Source: Pocillopora verrucosa
Taxonomy: Eukaryota > Cnidaria > Anthozoa > Scleractinia > Pocilloporidae
DNA: 64,000 nt
Reading direction: 5' to 3'
Assembly: GCF_036669915.1 (NCBI RefSeq)
Contig: NC_089315.1
Coordinates: 18,662,010 to 18,726,009, forward strand
Made by a program: the position numbers and the translations under genes. Positions 1-11,373 of this stretch are shown here, one piece after another. The stretch's first letter is position 1. Each line of letters starts with the position of its first letter. The notes below the pieces were generated by a model, which saw nothing but the letters and a program-made list of their open reading frames with translations, searched no databases and was not told the DNA's origin.

Positions 1-1546
1 CGCTTTAGAGAAATCTGAAAAGCACACTCTCAGGTACGTACCAGGTGATTCAAGAGCTGATAGCCAGTTATGCAGCATATCAAGTAGACAAAAGGTGGTT
101 GACACGCCTTTGAGAGAACCATGCTGGACAACAAATCCTCAAACACCTTTGAAAGGCATGCAGTTAGAGCTACTGGTCACAGGTCATTGTCACAGGTGAC
201 AGGTGACGCCTTTGGTATTGGTGATATATAGGCATCTCTCCACGCCGAGGGGAAGTCACCAGACGACAACGACCGGTTAAAGATAGTGGTCACGGGCTCA
301 GAAAGCTCGGACGCAAACAACTTCAGAATTAGATTTGGAATCGCGTCAGAACCACAAGTTTTGAAAGGACTTAGCCTGAGCAGTTTTTTGTAGACTTCCG
401 TGGGGCGGATGACAGGTAACTGGTCCGGTGCGGGTAGAAAGGCAGGGAGCGTTAGGTAATCCAGGGCTGGAACATCAGATGTTACTGAAACAAAAAAGTT
501 GTTAAGCCTATTTGCCAGCTCCAGGCCAGACAATACCTTATTGTCGACCTCATAACTGATAGCACTTGCGCCACTGGATTTACCGGAGAGCCTGTTAACG
601 AGACTCCACCACTTCCGTGGGTCGGTATTTTTCAGATAGCTAACCTTCTCAGAGTAAAAGGCTTTTTCCCTGGCAGCAATCTCATCGCGCACCCTGATGC
701 GCAGCTCTTTCCATCTGCCATTCCTATTAGAATGGAACACACGCTGCCTTTCGAGGATGAGCTGCTTAATGCGAGATGTCATCCAGGGTCTGTCGGTGGG
801 ATGGATTTTCACCGACTTTAGTGGGAAACGAATATCAATTGCTGTTTTCACATCAGTGTTAAACGACCCCGTTAAGCTGTCAACTGAAGCCACACTGTCT
901 AGACCAGTGAACCAATGATGACTAGAAACCCACCTCCCGAAAGCATTAATAGCCGACTCCGGAAACCGTCGTACGCTGCGTTTCTGGGCCTTATGAGCGC
1001 GCACCGTAATATCACGAGATGTTTTAGGTCTCCAAAACACAGCGCCGTGATCTGATGTACCCAGGTTTATCATAACGATTACAAATGTCCGTTAGAATAA
1101 GGTCCAAGATACTATTTCCACGGGTGGGATCGCGAACTATTTGCTTAAGATTATGATGGGCGAGTACGTCACTAAAGGCTAAAGTGTTAAAATCACCGCA
1201 AATAATGACGCCGCAGTCCGGATGCGCAGACCTAACAGAGTCTAGTGTTTCTATCAGGTAGGACACTCGATCTCTATTTTCTGGCGCTAGCGCTTCAGGA
1301 AAGTAAACAATCCCGCATATAATGCCTGAGAGTGGACGTGGTAACCGGTTAGGCCGAAGCCATAACCATATGCATTCGAAAACAGGATGTTCCAGATCAG
1401 TTCTCCACTTACATAGGATTCCTGTGGTGACAGAAGCGCAGACACCACCACCCTCTCTGTCAGGACGATCTCTCCGGTATAGGACGTAGCCCGGAATACT
1501 TATATAAGCACTGTCGTTGTAGCTGTGCAACCAGGACTCCATAATA
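1..1546 (-). mobile_element. Decayed L2/CR1-type LINE, 3' part (endonuclease and start of RT), interrupted
   Basis: On the minus strand this encodes a non-LTR retrotransposon polyprotein in at least two frames. Positions 1542-1024 give the apurinic endonuclease (SWLHSYNDS, GGGVCASV, a GDFN motif and a DLILTD block). Positions 1073-177 give the end of the endonuclease (SDHGAVFW), the linker and the N-terminal RT block (SPFKTCGSDAIP, WRDAYISPIPK). A frameshift joins them near 1040-1075. Just past 177 the frame hits TGA where the inserted LINE has Arg in its RPISL block, then continues as PVALTACLSKVFED. At the left edge a SDFSKA motif (RT motif A) runs out of the window in another frame. The element is therefore a dead copy continuing left of position 1. 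Its 5' half lies at 4754-5400, displaced by the plus-strand LINE. Confidence 0.9.
1542..1546. repeat. Target-site duplication, left copy (TAATA)
   Basis: TAATA here is repeated at 4754-4758. The two copies bracket the plus-strand LINE exactly at the break in the older minus-strand LINE. Confidence 0.8.
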
Positions 1547-4500
1547 TGTATTTCATATGTATGCGCCTTTCAAGGCAGCACGAGGTCTCATCTGCTTCCG
1601 TAATTTTTGAATTTTATTGCCTTAAATGTTATATCTGCTGCCGCAAAATGGTCCAGGTTCGCCCCTCTTTTGGTTTTCTTCGATTTCATGGTGGGAAATG
1701 GCCATCTTATCGCGGTACCAGAGCTGGACGACAAGTGAAGGAGCGAGAAGTTTATCGTCACCGCCATATTGCAGTTATTTCACCAAGGTCAGCCAACCAT
1801 GGCCCCTACCGTTTGAAGTCCAGTCACAAATACTGTAATAACGCCAACCTTCTCGCTATTCCACCTACACCATCTAAAGCCGAACCTGCAAAGTCATCAA
1901 AGCTATTCATGCCGTCGTTCTTTCTCTCCAACGTCATGTCACTGGCGCCGAAAATAGATGAAGTCCGTGAAGTCGTCCATTATGCAGATTTCGACCTTGT
2001 ATGCATAACAGAGACTTGGCTCAAAGACCACATTGACAATAATATTGTCGCTATTTCTGGCTATAACGTGATCCGCCGAGATCGAACTGAAGCAGTGCAT
2101 GGGGGAGTGTGTCTGTACATTAAAGAGTCTATCCAATTCAAGATCATTGAGGACATTATGGATAGGAAGTTTGAAGTTGTTTGGACTCAAATACGGCCTT
2201 CGCGTCTCCCAAGGGGCATTACTAGCATTATTGTTGGAGTTGTTTATCATTCTCCGAGCGCCGCGGATTCGCCTATGCTGGATTATTTGTATAACTGTTT
2301 ATCTTTGGTTGAGGCTCGCTTTCCTGGCTGCGGGATAATTTTACTTGGTGACTTCAATAAAACTCTGTTAAAGAAATCTTCGCGCCTTAGTAACGGCTTT
2401 AATTTGAAGCAAATCGTTACCTTTCCAACTCGCGGCAGAAATACCTTAGATCCGGTGTTAACAAATGTGAAGGAGTTCTATGCCCCTCCGATCCAGCGCC
2501 CTGCTCTCGGTTTGTCCGATCATTTCTCTGTGGAAGTTCAGCCGCTCGTGCGTTCCCAACAACCAAGAACTAAACTTATCGTGAAATCGAGGGACTTACG
2601 GCCTACAACGCGTATGGCTATGCGCACGTATCTTGGAAATGTGGACGTTAAGACACTTATCGATAGTAAAGATTCTTGCAAGGGCAAAGTGGAAATGCTG
2701 GAGACCATAGTTAAGACCGGAATGGACATTCTCCTCCCCCTGAAGTCTAAGTCGGTACAAACCAACGAGCCGCCCTGGGTCAATCAACAATTGAAGGGTC
2801 TCATTCACAGCCGCCAAAAGGCCCTCGCTCAAGGCGACCAGGAGCAGTACCGCACCCTACGAAATCGCGTTAATCGTGAGAGGAAAGCATGCCGTGCAAA
2901 GTTCTATAACTCCAAGGTTGAACATCTGAAGGACTGTAAACCCGCAGTTTGGTGGCGTGAGGTAAAGAAGCTCAGTGGTACGTCAGACGCAGCTTCTAGA
3001 GGCGTTAATCCAGCTACCCTCTACCAACATATTGATTGTGGTCAGAGAGGTTCGCCTCCAAGCACGATAGACATTGCTAACACCATCAACCAGGCGTTCT
3101 TGGCTCCTATGCGCGTCTTCACCCCCCTTTCACCTAACACCTCAACCAACTCTGACCAGGAGAGTGCTTTCCAGGTATCAGAATTCTCTGTTTTAAAGAA
3201 GCTATCCGCCTTAAATCCAACTAAGGCAACCGGTCCGGACGGAATCCCCGGTTGGCTTCTTAAAGAGAATGCAGATTTACTAGCACTGCCTGTGACTGAT
3301 ATCCTTAACTGTTCGTTTAAGGAAGCACGGTTGCCTCAGTCTTGGAAGGACGCTAACATCACTCCAGTACCAAAGCAGAATCCAATACACGATGTAAACA
3401 AACATCTACGTCCAATATCCCTAACTCCCGTGCTTTCTAAGGTTGCTGAAGATTTCGTCGTGGAGAGTTTCCTCAAGCCTGTTGTGTTGGCGAAAGTGGA
3501 TGTACGGCAGTTTGGGACTGTGCCAGGTTCCAGTACGACACAAGCACTAATAAGCATGGTCCACTCATGGCTTAGTGCTACGGATGGGAACGGTGCAACT
3601 GTCAGAACCATCCTCTTTGACTTCCGCAAGGCGTTTGACCTTATTGACCATCAGATCCTAGTTCAGAAGCTCATTTCATACGATCTTCCAAGCGGAATAA
3701 TTGACTGGATAGTGGACTTTCTGTCCTGTCGCCGACAGCGTGTTAAACTTAGTCAGGACTGTTACTCGGAGTGGGGGGCCATCCCATCAGGGGTCCCACA
3801 GGGCACAAAACTTGGCCCCTGGTTATTTACTATTATGATAAACGACCTCATCATCCCGGGTACAGACATGTGGAAATATGTCGATGACTCCACTATTTCT
3901 GAAACAGTCATGAAGTCTGAGGTCAGCAAAGTCCAACAAGCGGTTGACGAACTCGCGACGCAAGCTTCTGCTGACAAGTTCCAATTAAATGAAACCAAGT
4001 GCAAGGAACTGCGCATAACATTCAGTCACTCTAGAAAGAACTTTGATCCAATTAAGGTTAATGATCAGGACTTAGAGTGTGTAGAGCAAGCAAAGATCTT
4101 AGGTTTGCAGATATCTTGCGATCTTACGTGGAATAATCACGTATCCGAAGTTGTAAAGAAAGTAAACAAGCGCCTGTATTTTTTGCGTCAGCTTAAGCGT
4201 GCACAGGTCAAGTCGGAGGAACTTTTGCTCTTCTATTTGACTTGTATTAGACCTGTCACTGAATATGCATGCCCTGTTTATCATCATAGCCTCCCGCAAT
4301 ACCTTTCAGTAGATCTTGAGAGATGTCAAAGGCGAGCTTTACGTATTATCTATCCAGATTGTTCGTACAATGAGGCGCTTCTTTTGACTGGTCTAGTTCC
4401 CTTACACAACCGCCGCGAGTTCTTATGTGATAAGCTTTTTAATTCCATCCTGTCTAATCCCTCGCACAAGCTCTATAGCTTACTACCTCCCAAGAATGAG

Positions 4501-4608
4501 TGCGAAGTCAATTTAAGGAGTCAGCACTCTTTTACTACACGGCGCCTCCACACCATTCGTACTCGAAATAGTTTTATCTATCACTATGTCCATAAAGCAA
4601 TGATGTAA
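1546..4608 (+). CDS. LINE endonuclease-reverse transcriptase polyprotein (intact, 1020 aa)
   Basis: This is an uninterrupted ORF from the ATG at 1546 (another in-frame ATG at 1648) to TAA at 4606-4608. Residues from about 122 form an APE-type endonuclease: PSFFLSNV, TETWL, GDFN at 268-271 and SDH at 324-326. Residues from about 550 form the RT: ATGPDGIPGWLL, RPISLTPVLSK, FDFRKAFD with catalytic Asp692, GVPQGTKLGP, and YVDD at 778-781 with Asp780/781. A KILGLQIS thumb-like block and a Cys-containing C-terminus follow. All the endonuclease and RT catalytic motifs I can check are present, and no stop or frameshift occurs. The protein would nick target DNA and reverse-transcribe its own RNA. The frame is also open upstream of 1546 through flanking sequence, so the native start is uncertain. 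Confidence 0.93.
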   Translation: MYFICMRLSRQHEVSSASVIFEFYCLKCYICCRKMVQVRPSFGFLRFHGGKWPSYRGTRAGRQVKEREVYRHRHIAVISPRSANHGPYRLKSSHKYCNNANLLAIPPTPSKAEPAKSSKLFMPSFFLSNVMSLAPKIDEVREVVHYADFDLVCITETWLKDHIDNNIVAISGYNVIRRDRTEAVHGGVCLYIKESIQFKIIEDIMDRKFEVVWTQIRPSRLPRGITSIIVGVVYHSPSAADSPMLDYLYNCLSLVEARFPGCGIILLGDFNKTLLKKSSRLSNGFNLKQIVTFPTRGRNTLDPVLTNVKEFYAPPIQRPALGLSDHFSVEVQPLVRSQQPRTKLIVKSRDLRPTTRMAMRTYLGNVDVKTLIDSKDSCKGKVEMLETIVKTGMDILLPLKSKSVQTNEPPWVNQQLKGLIHSRQKALAQGDQEQYRTLRNRVNRERKACRAKFYNSKVEHLKDCKPAVWWREVKKLSGTSDAASRGVNPATLYQHIDCGQRGSPPSTIDIANTINQAFLAPMRVFTPLSPNTSTNSDQESAFQVSEFSVLKKLSALNPTKATGPDGIPGWLLKENADLLALPVTDILNCSFKEARLPQSWKDANITPVPKQNPIHDVNKHLRPISLTPVLSKVAEDFVVESFLKPVVLAKVDVRQFGTVPGSSTTQALISMVHSWLSATDGNGATVRTILFDFRKAFDLIDHQILVQKLISYDLPSGIIDWIVDFLSCRRQRVKLSQDCYSEWGAIPSGVPQGTKLGPWLFTIMINDLIIPGTDMWKYVDDSTISETVMKSEVSKVQQAVDELATQASADKFQLNETKCKELRITFSHSRKNFDPIKVNDQDLECVEQAKILGLQISCDLTWNNHVSEVVKKVNKRLYFLRQLKRAQVKSEELLLFYLTCIRPVTEYACPVYHHSLPQYLSVDLERCQRRALRIIYPDCSYNEALLLTGLVPLHNRREFLCDKLFNSILSNPSHKLYSLLPPKNECEVNLRSQHSFTTRRLHTIRTRNSFIYHYVHKAMM

Positions 4609-4753
4609 TATTGTTTTTCTCTTAATTATATATTTTTGTCCTTTTAATTAGTTCTTCTTAGCCATGTATTTTTTGTAGTATATATTTTATTGTAAATCAA
4701 ACGTAATTCAGCCTGTGGCTGCAAGGTTCTTGATAATAAACTATCTATCTATC
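1547..4753 (+). mobile_element. Full-length-looking non-LTR retrotransposon (L2/CR1 group) inserted in an older LINE
   Basis: A 3.2-kb element contains one long ORF, a short 3' UTR, an AATAAA at 4735-4740 and a (TCTA)n tail, as expected for CR1/L2-type LINEs that end in short tandem repeats rather than poly(A). It is flanked by TAATA at 1542-1546 and TAATA at 4754-4758. Removing the element and one TAATA rejoins the minus-strand endonuclease frame across the break (DVGVIMESWL), which proves insertion into a pre-existing LINE. No separate ORF1 is visible, so the copy is either 5'-truncated relative to a two-ORF master or from a single-ORF family. Clade assignment is by motif style only. Confidence 0.93.
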
Positions 4754-4758
4754 TAATA
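4754..4758. repeat. Target-site duplication, right copy (TAATA)
   Basis: Second copy of the TAATA target duplication, directly after the (TCTA)n tail of the inserted LINE. Confidence 0.8.
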
Positions 4759-5400
4759 ACACCGACATCCACGCCGCTCGTCGTTTTTCTTGATCGATCT
4801 GGCGTTAACCATGTAGAAACTCGGAAGTCGGCACGCTTTCGCGGTTTGACCCGCAGACTGGGGGACAATTCTTGTACATGCTCCTCCAAGTATAGGTTGA
4901 ATTTGTGTGTTATTTCGATTTCGAGTCATGCTGTTCTGTGATATTCTAACGGGTATGTTTTTTCTTTCAAAATTAGACGACTCGTGAAGGTGTTGCCTAT
5001 TACAAAAGGTGAGGGCAGAAGTTATTGTTTGAGCGATCTGCCTGACTGCATCCAAGGTGTTGACTTAAATATTTAATGTTGTCCATGTAGAAATATTCAA
5101 ATGTCCCCCATCTTAAGACAGAGAAATAAAATCCCGTTTGGATCTTAATGTACAGGAAGGTGGACCATTAGGTGTAGAAGATGCTAGTAGAATGGGTGGT
5201 CGTGGTAGTTGTTGTTTCCTGAGTCCAGCTCTACATCCCCGTCGCGTTGGCTTAGTTCTTGAAATTTCGAGTTTACACAACATTCCCCAAAGGTCCACAT
5301 GAAGGCAAGCTTTTTGAGAACAAGCTGAAATTGCTCTCAAAGCTTCACCCGAATATCTAGTTGCCATCAAGATAATTCTGCGTTCTTTAAGTAGAGGCGA
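4754..5400 (-). mobile_element. 5' part of the older minus-strand LINE
   Basis: On the minus strand, 5055-4753 ends in RLPSFYMVNARSIKKND, which aligns with the PSFFLSNVMSLAPK start of the inserted LINE's endonuclease. A second frame (5370-5113) carries PTRRGCRAGLRKQQ, resembling the basic segment upstream of the endonuclease in this LINE group (compare YRGTRAGRQVKERE in the inserted copy). The piece is frameshifted (between the IKKND and GVDVGV blocks) and is non-functional. The 5' boundary near 5400 is approximate. Confidence 0.75.
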
Positions 5401-5574
5401 AAAGGTAAAAACTAGTGCAAATTTGCAGAGCGCCGAAATGTGCTGCCGAGTAGGCGCTCATTTACATTGTCATCAAAATAACAAGGCAGAAGATAGGGTT
5501 AGGACTATGCAAAATGTAGACGATGACTGCAGGAGAGGGTACAGCTGATATTAGTGGGTCTTCAATAGCGTGCT

Positions 5575-5660
5575 TCAATCCCGCAATCCCAACTAAAATT
5601 TTTTCTCAATCCCGTAGTCCCGATGGTTTATACTGGCCAATCCCGATCCCGATCATACAA
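5575..5660. repeat. TCCCG-rich degenerate repeat, copy 1
   Basis: Irregular tandem copies of AATCCCG/GATCCCG words occur here (CAATCCCGCAATCCCAAC, CAATCCCGATCCCGATC). They resemble the patch at 7120-7290, about 1.5 kb downstream in the same orientation. They could be termini of one decayed element or independent minisatellites. Confidence 0.45.
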
Positions 5661-7119
5661 TTTTGTCTAAGACCATTTCCTAAACTTAGGAGGGCCTTTT
5701 CGGTAGGTGATGATTTTCTCAACCAGCATTGATCTGTTGAATTCTATGGACACCGTAAGGCGTAAGTTCATCTCTTTTCAACAAAATAAGGATATCGTTT
5801 ATTTGAGAAGTTTTCAAAGTTTTGCACGAATAACCTACGCTAGTCACGGTAACGACTTCCTTCCGTTGAACTTCGATCACGAACAAACGTATTAATACAG
5901 ACAAGTATCAAAGAAACGAACAACAATGTCGACAAGTGCATAAAACACAAAAGATTACGGCAATCCCATAGTTTCATAACAAGGGAGATGAAGGAAACTC
6001 AATTGAACATAATTCTGCTTGTAGCGGCCGACACAAGCGAAACAAATTTTCGACGACAACTATGAGTTTCGCAAATGAAGACAAACTATGAGGCGAGGAT
6101 ATATTTTTGCGCACAAGCCTTGAATCGTTTTATTTAACGTAGTCGAGGAGACCAAGTACTTATCGTGAACTGAAATATGAAAATTATAAGGAAGAAGGTG
6201 AACTAAATTCTAAAAAGGATAAAAGAGAACCCCTTGAATACAAACTATGACAAAAACTATAACCAAGTGGGAAAAACGTGTAGCGTTCTAACGAAGCGTG
6301 AACAACGTAAGCGACCTGTTACAAGGTTGCGAAAACGACCGATAAGGAAACTTGTGTAAAAACTAGGCGAAACTATCAAAATACTAGATATTTAGACAAG
6401 CACAAAGAAAAGGAATAAAGGCACTTACATAACAGTCCCGCTTGTGAGAGCTTAACCAAAACGATCTTCAAGATAAGGTGGGCAAAAAGGCGCCTTTCCG
6501 ATAAACACGTCTTATCGTTAGCCCAAAGCAAGATAACCAACTAAAATGCGGCTCTGGGTAGGACTTAGAAAATCACGTCCCTGATGGACAAATAGTCCAT
6601 AGATACAAAGGGGGACTTCCAACTATTGCCATCCTTGTTTCCTGTCTGACTGAGCGCTGACGCACTGCTGCAACAAATGTTTACACCCAGTCCCCCAACT
6701 TCCATATGCTCTGTACTGTCACCTGTAGAGGTGGTAACGGTTGAATTCCTGGTATGGCCGACAGGATCATGGCACGTCTAAGTACAGGATACCAAGGAGT
6801 TTACATTTGTAAAATAGTATACCGCCCAACGAGTTGTCTTCTTTAAGCCATCTTTTGCTGCATTTCCAAAGTTTCTTGGGTAATCTAACACCGTGGGGGT
6901 TTTCGCGGCCGTTAAGCATTTCAACTGACGCAGCAGTCTTAGATGCCTTGTTACCCTTTGGGCCACTGAGGATTTTTGGCAAATTGGCAACTTCGCTTCT
7001 GATATAATTTTCATTGCCACACAATAACTCGAGTGTCGCTGAACAGCTCGACCGCTTCCTGAATGCTAGAAAGCCTGTTCGCCTGATGCTTTTCTAGGAG
7101 TGAGAAAATAAATTCTCGT

Positions 7120-7290
7120 CAACGGATATCCCGATTCTCGGCTCGTCAAAGTGATTATTTCCCGTATCCCGCTCCTCAAAGTCGCCGATTCCCGAGTCCC
7201 GTTCATGATAGCAATCCTGCATCTCGCTCCTCTCTAACTTTAAATTTCCAGATCCCGGCCTAAATAAGCCCAATCACGGATCCCGAAAAA
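7120..7290. repeat. TCCCG-rich degenerate repeat, copy 2
   Basis: Repeated TCCCG and TCTCG words (GATATCCCGATTCTCG, CCGATTCCCGAGTCCCG, GATCCCGGCC, GGATCCCG) with no regular period. It is the same word type as at 5575-5660. Confidence 0.45.
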
Positions 7291-10200
7291 CCTATCGGGG
7301 GCCCTTATATTAGGCGACAAATAATACAGACCTTTGCATCTCACTTTTCTTTCAAATTTATTGTCTTTTCCCACGAAAACAACTGGTTATGTCTTCGGCT
7401 TTTTCGTTAAGGGAAATTTGGGTAAGTATGTCATTAATGGGAAATTATTATGGACATTACTGTAAATATGTAAAGCATAGGGACATAAAATGTATTGAGT
7501 AGATAATAATTCCCTATACATGACGTACCTACCAGTAGCCTGCTGGTCAAAACATTGCTGGCTCATTTTTTTATGAATTTTACAATTCACGCTATTAAAC
7601 GCCGGCAACACTCGATCGAGAGAGATGTATATTTACATGTAGTAATAGAATGCTTCAAAAAACATGCATACACTTAAAGATCGAAGCAAGCAAATAAACA
7701 GAAATCTGCAGAATATTCTGAAATTGTCACCTAGCAGACAGCATGAACAACGTGCTTGAATAATTCCTACAAAAAGCCGTCGGGTCACGTCACAGAAGTT
7801 AGTTTGGCGGAGTTCTGCACTACTTTAATTTTATTTTCGGAATAGTAGGACAGTTTTTAGTTTGATAGAGCTACTGATATTTCCTCTTAAGCGAGAGCGC
7901 AGAATTTCTCGTCTGTAAAAGCCGAAGTTGTCGCACACTGAAGCTTATAGTAATGTCAACCAATACGCAGCGTTAGACTTTAAATCTCCTAAAATGAACG
8001 ATAACGATGATAAACAGTCAAATCATAGACTAGTGAAAGTATTGTGGAGGTACTTTTTTTGCGGGAAAGAGTCGGTTAGCCAAGTTCGTTCTTCTCTCAT
8101 TTTTCACTAAAGAAGGAGAAGACGTTCCTTTGGTAGTTGGCAGATTATGGCCTTAATTTAAACTTAAACTCATAAGGCTGATTAAAAGGCATTGACTTGC
8201 CAGCAATCTTTACGCGAAAGAAGGCTTTATCCTATTTCAATATACGTCAAACTTGTGCCAGTGATCGCTTTCAGTGAAACGCAATTACAAGGACCAGTAT
8301 CATTGGACATCTGCTTTATTTTCGCTAAGAACACGGACAAAAGTTACGGAGGTTCATAGAAACACAGATGCCCATGCAATTTCGAACTGGTAGTAGTGCC
8401 CCCTTATTTGCAGAACGCGTTGTGCATTTACCTCGGTTTCCTCTTTTCATTTGTTTTTTTGTTTTGTTTTGTCTGTTTTCATTTTGTTCGTATCGACTCA
8501 TACCTCAATATATCAACAAACTACAATAACTTATATCAAATGACGAAGGAAACACCGTTTTCGCATGCTTTTAACAGCAGGGGATTTATGATATTGTTAG
8601 GTGCCGCCAAGTTCTGTTGGCAAAGGACGTCAGTGAAACACGTGTGAAGGCTGAAACTCGTGACATGTTTAATGTTTTCTCTTTCAGAGACTTTCAATGA
8701 AGCAGGTAGAATTTACAATTCCTCTGATGAGCATGGCCAGAATACTCTCTTAGCTATATAAAAAACTACCTAGCGTGTCTGTAAATTCTGTTATCCTGTT
8801 TAAGATAACAGGAAATTGCTTAAAAGTGCTTAAAAGTACTCTTGCGAGACTGTCGGGTTTCCTATAAAAACAGACACAAGTGCCGACGGATCGACTTGTA
8901 GGAAACGAGGAAAGATAAAGGAAGATACTCTCAAAAATGTAGTGATCAGTGCTTTGTTATGCGTTTGTCTGCATCATTAATTGCATTTGTTAGTCTACCT
9001 ACTTAATTGCATTTGTTACCACTGTTGGGGGAAAGCCTTTCAGCTCTATTTCCCTTTGACGACTTTCCTTGGCACAGGAAGAAGATAACGCAAATAATTT
9101 CTTATTCGACACGTATAACTCTTTCTTTTCATTTGTACAACGGCGTTATGTTTAGGCTGGAATATTTTCGATATCATTTCAACACGCTCTGATTGGCTCT
9201 ATTAACTTAAGTCACTCTTTCAACCAATCATATGCCAAAAAAACCTTATGTGATTGATATTCACCGGTTTTTTTGGGCAAATTATAGGCCATGTATGGTT
9301 TGTTTGACGCTCTCGTCGAGTCCATTGTTGTATTGTTATATTGTTTTCCATATCTTTGGTTAAACGAAACATATTCGTAAAGTACTCTAGTTTGTGGTTG
9401 TCAACTTAAAATTGATCTTCATTAATAAATCACAAGCGAAGTTGAAGATTAAGTTGAAGCTTGTGTCTCTGTAACTGATGAAAAATAAACGATTAAGTGA
9501 AACATGGATGAAGAGAAATTAGAAAATTGCTCTTCGAAGCGTTGTTACAAGCGATAAGAGATTTACGAAACGAGAGAGCCTAAATCTTCTTTGTCTGGTT
9601 GAAAGGACTTGAAGCGTGGAACAACCTTGGTTTTCTAAGGAAGGAAGAGAATTCCAGCTACCGGCGCCATTTGTTGTTACATCCGCCAATGTTAAAAATA
9701 AATTGTTCTTCGTCTGAAAGTCAATGGCGATCGACCTTTTGAAAATGTTATTAACGCAATTTGTTTCTCTGTGTTTGTTTATTGATTTTATTTGGCAGAT
9801 TTAATGGCGAGGGTCTGACTGTTGGAAGCTTACACCTTCTATCATAACAAACCACTCCTTTTTGGCCTCAATACAATTTATTATCACCATATCTACCACT
9901 TACACTATTTTATAGTTAACAAGATAACAAACTGAGTGTTAAAACTCATTTAGTTAGCTTCTACTTAATGTCTATACCGAAGCTCAAATGGCCAAAGTGA
10001 CGAGGTTCGGTCAACACGGCCAAAAAATGCATTCTTACCGAGCTTGAGTTACTTTTTTTGACCCGCTCAGTGTGCTACAAAAAAATGGTGACGGTTAAAT
10101 ATTTAGTCACGTACATGGCAAACTTCGGACATTTGGAAGCTTCTTATAACTAAACAATTACTAAAACTTGGTTTGAACCAGACTCTAGGAGTCTATTTGA

Positions 10201-11373
10201 ATTCTATCTTAATTTCTAGCGTCATCTGAAAACCAACTTTTTTTACTTTTCATAATGTGATCTGATATTGTGTGTAGTATGATTAACTTTTCTATCAAAA
10301 ATCAATGGCTATTTTTTATTAAAAAAAATTTTTACCATTATGAAAATTGCCCATTGGACTAAATCTTAGTTACAACAAAAAGTCAATAGTAAAGATGTAT
10401 TTTTTATTTTGCACAAGTTTCACTTGCCGATGTCGTCCTTTAATAAATAAGTGCGTGAATCTGGGCAAGCAAGTTTTTAAATCTTACAGAAGCAAAGGTC
10501 ATAGTAATTGGATGGAGTTTCTGTCTGAAATCAACTTACTGCCTACATATTTTGTTTTGAAACTCATATTTCTTTTTTGTTTACGAGTTGTTAGCGCCTT
10601 TCGGCGTGGAGCAACTACAGATTTGATGGTCTAGAAGTTTATTTCTTACGGCAGCTCACTGCATTTCTTATTGCTTCAAACTCTTTCTCTAGATAGTGCC
10701 AGTGAAGGAAATGATCTTTAGCTACTTAAAACATTCTGGAGCAAGAATTGGAAAGTATCAGATATAAACTCCTAAATATTTATGTACCCTGAGTTATCAT
10801 GTGCTCTTCTGTACTATTACTTCTCTTGAAAAACTCATTTTCGTTACTTGATGTGGCTTCTCCAGCTGACTTTCCTATCTTTTGTAACTACATTGATTTC
10901 ATTTCCCTACCATTGTATTTTTTAGCATGGGCTTAAAATTGCACTTGAAAAGGGCACTTAAAGAGAAGAAAAATGTAGACCTTTGAGGTATAAACAGCAA
11001 TAATCATGCAATTTACATCGTTACTGCTTATGTAATTCAAATGTTTGTGATGTACTTCTTTGCGAGTTTTCCCTGCTTCAGAAAACGTAAATAAAGTCGT
11101 GTTTGCCTTGCTCGTAGATCAGTTCTCGCTAATTCCATGGACAAGATTCTGCATGAACTGATTCTGTAAGCAATCTAGTCTCCATGACAGCTGTTGTGTA
11201 GAAATACCAAAATAGCGTATGAACGCTGTAAACTTCCAAACGAATTTTCCAGTTTTATGCCCTCCTTCTGAAATCCAAAGGTGCTGCGTTGTGCTCCCAA
11301 GCAAATGCAAAGTGTGGTATTTTCTTAGTGTCAATAGCCTCAGCTAATTACATTAGCTTTTCAGTGTTCAGCA

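Larger units (their letters stand above)
5401..11373. other. Non-coding, repeat-derived stretch without a recognisable gene
   Basis: No exon series or known protein domain is visible on either strand. Two patches rich in TCCCG words lie at about 5575-5660 and 7120-7290 and are annotated separately. Short frames at 6767-7024 (minus) overlap each other and match nothing I know. An AATAAA-type signal for gene A may lie at 10638-10643 (minus). Confidence 0.5.

Noticed and set aside
6767..7024. Two overlapping minus-strand frames of 80-85 codons
   Set aside because: No homology, no splice context, adjacent to repeats; possibly a decayed transposon piece but unsupported.
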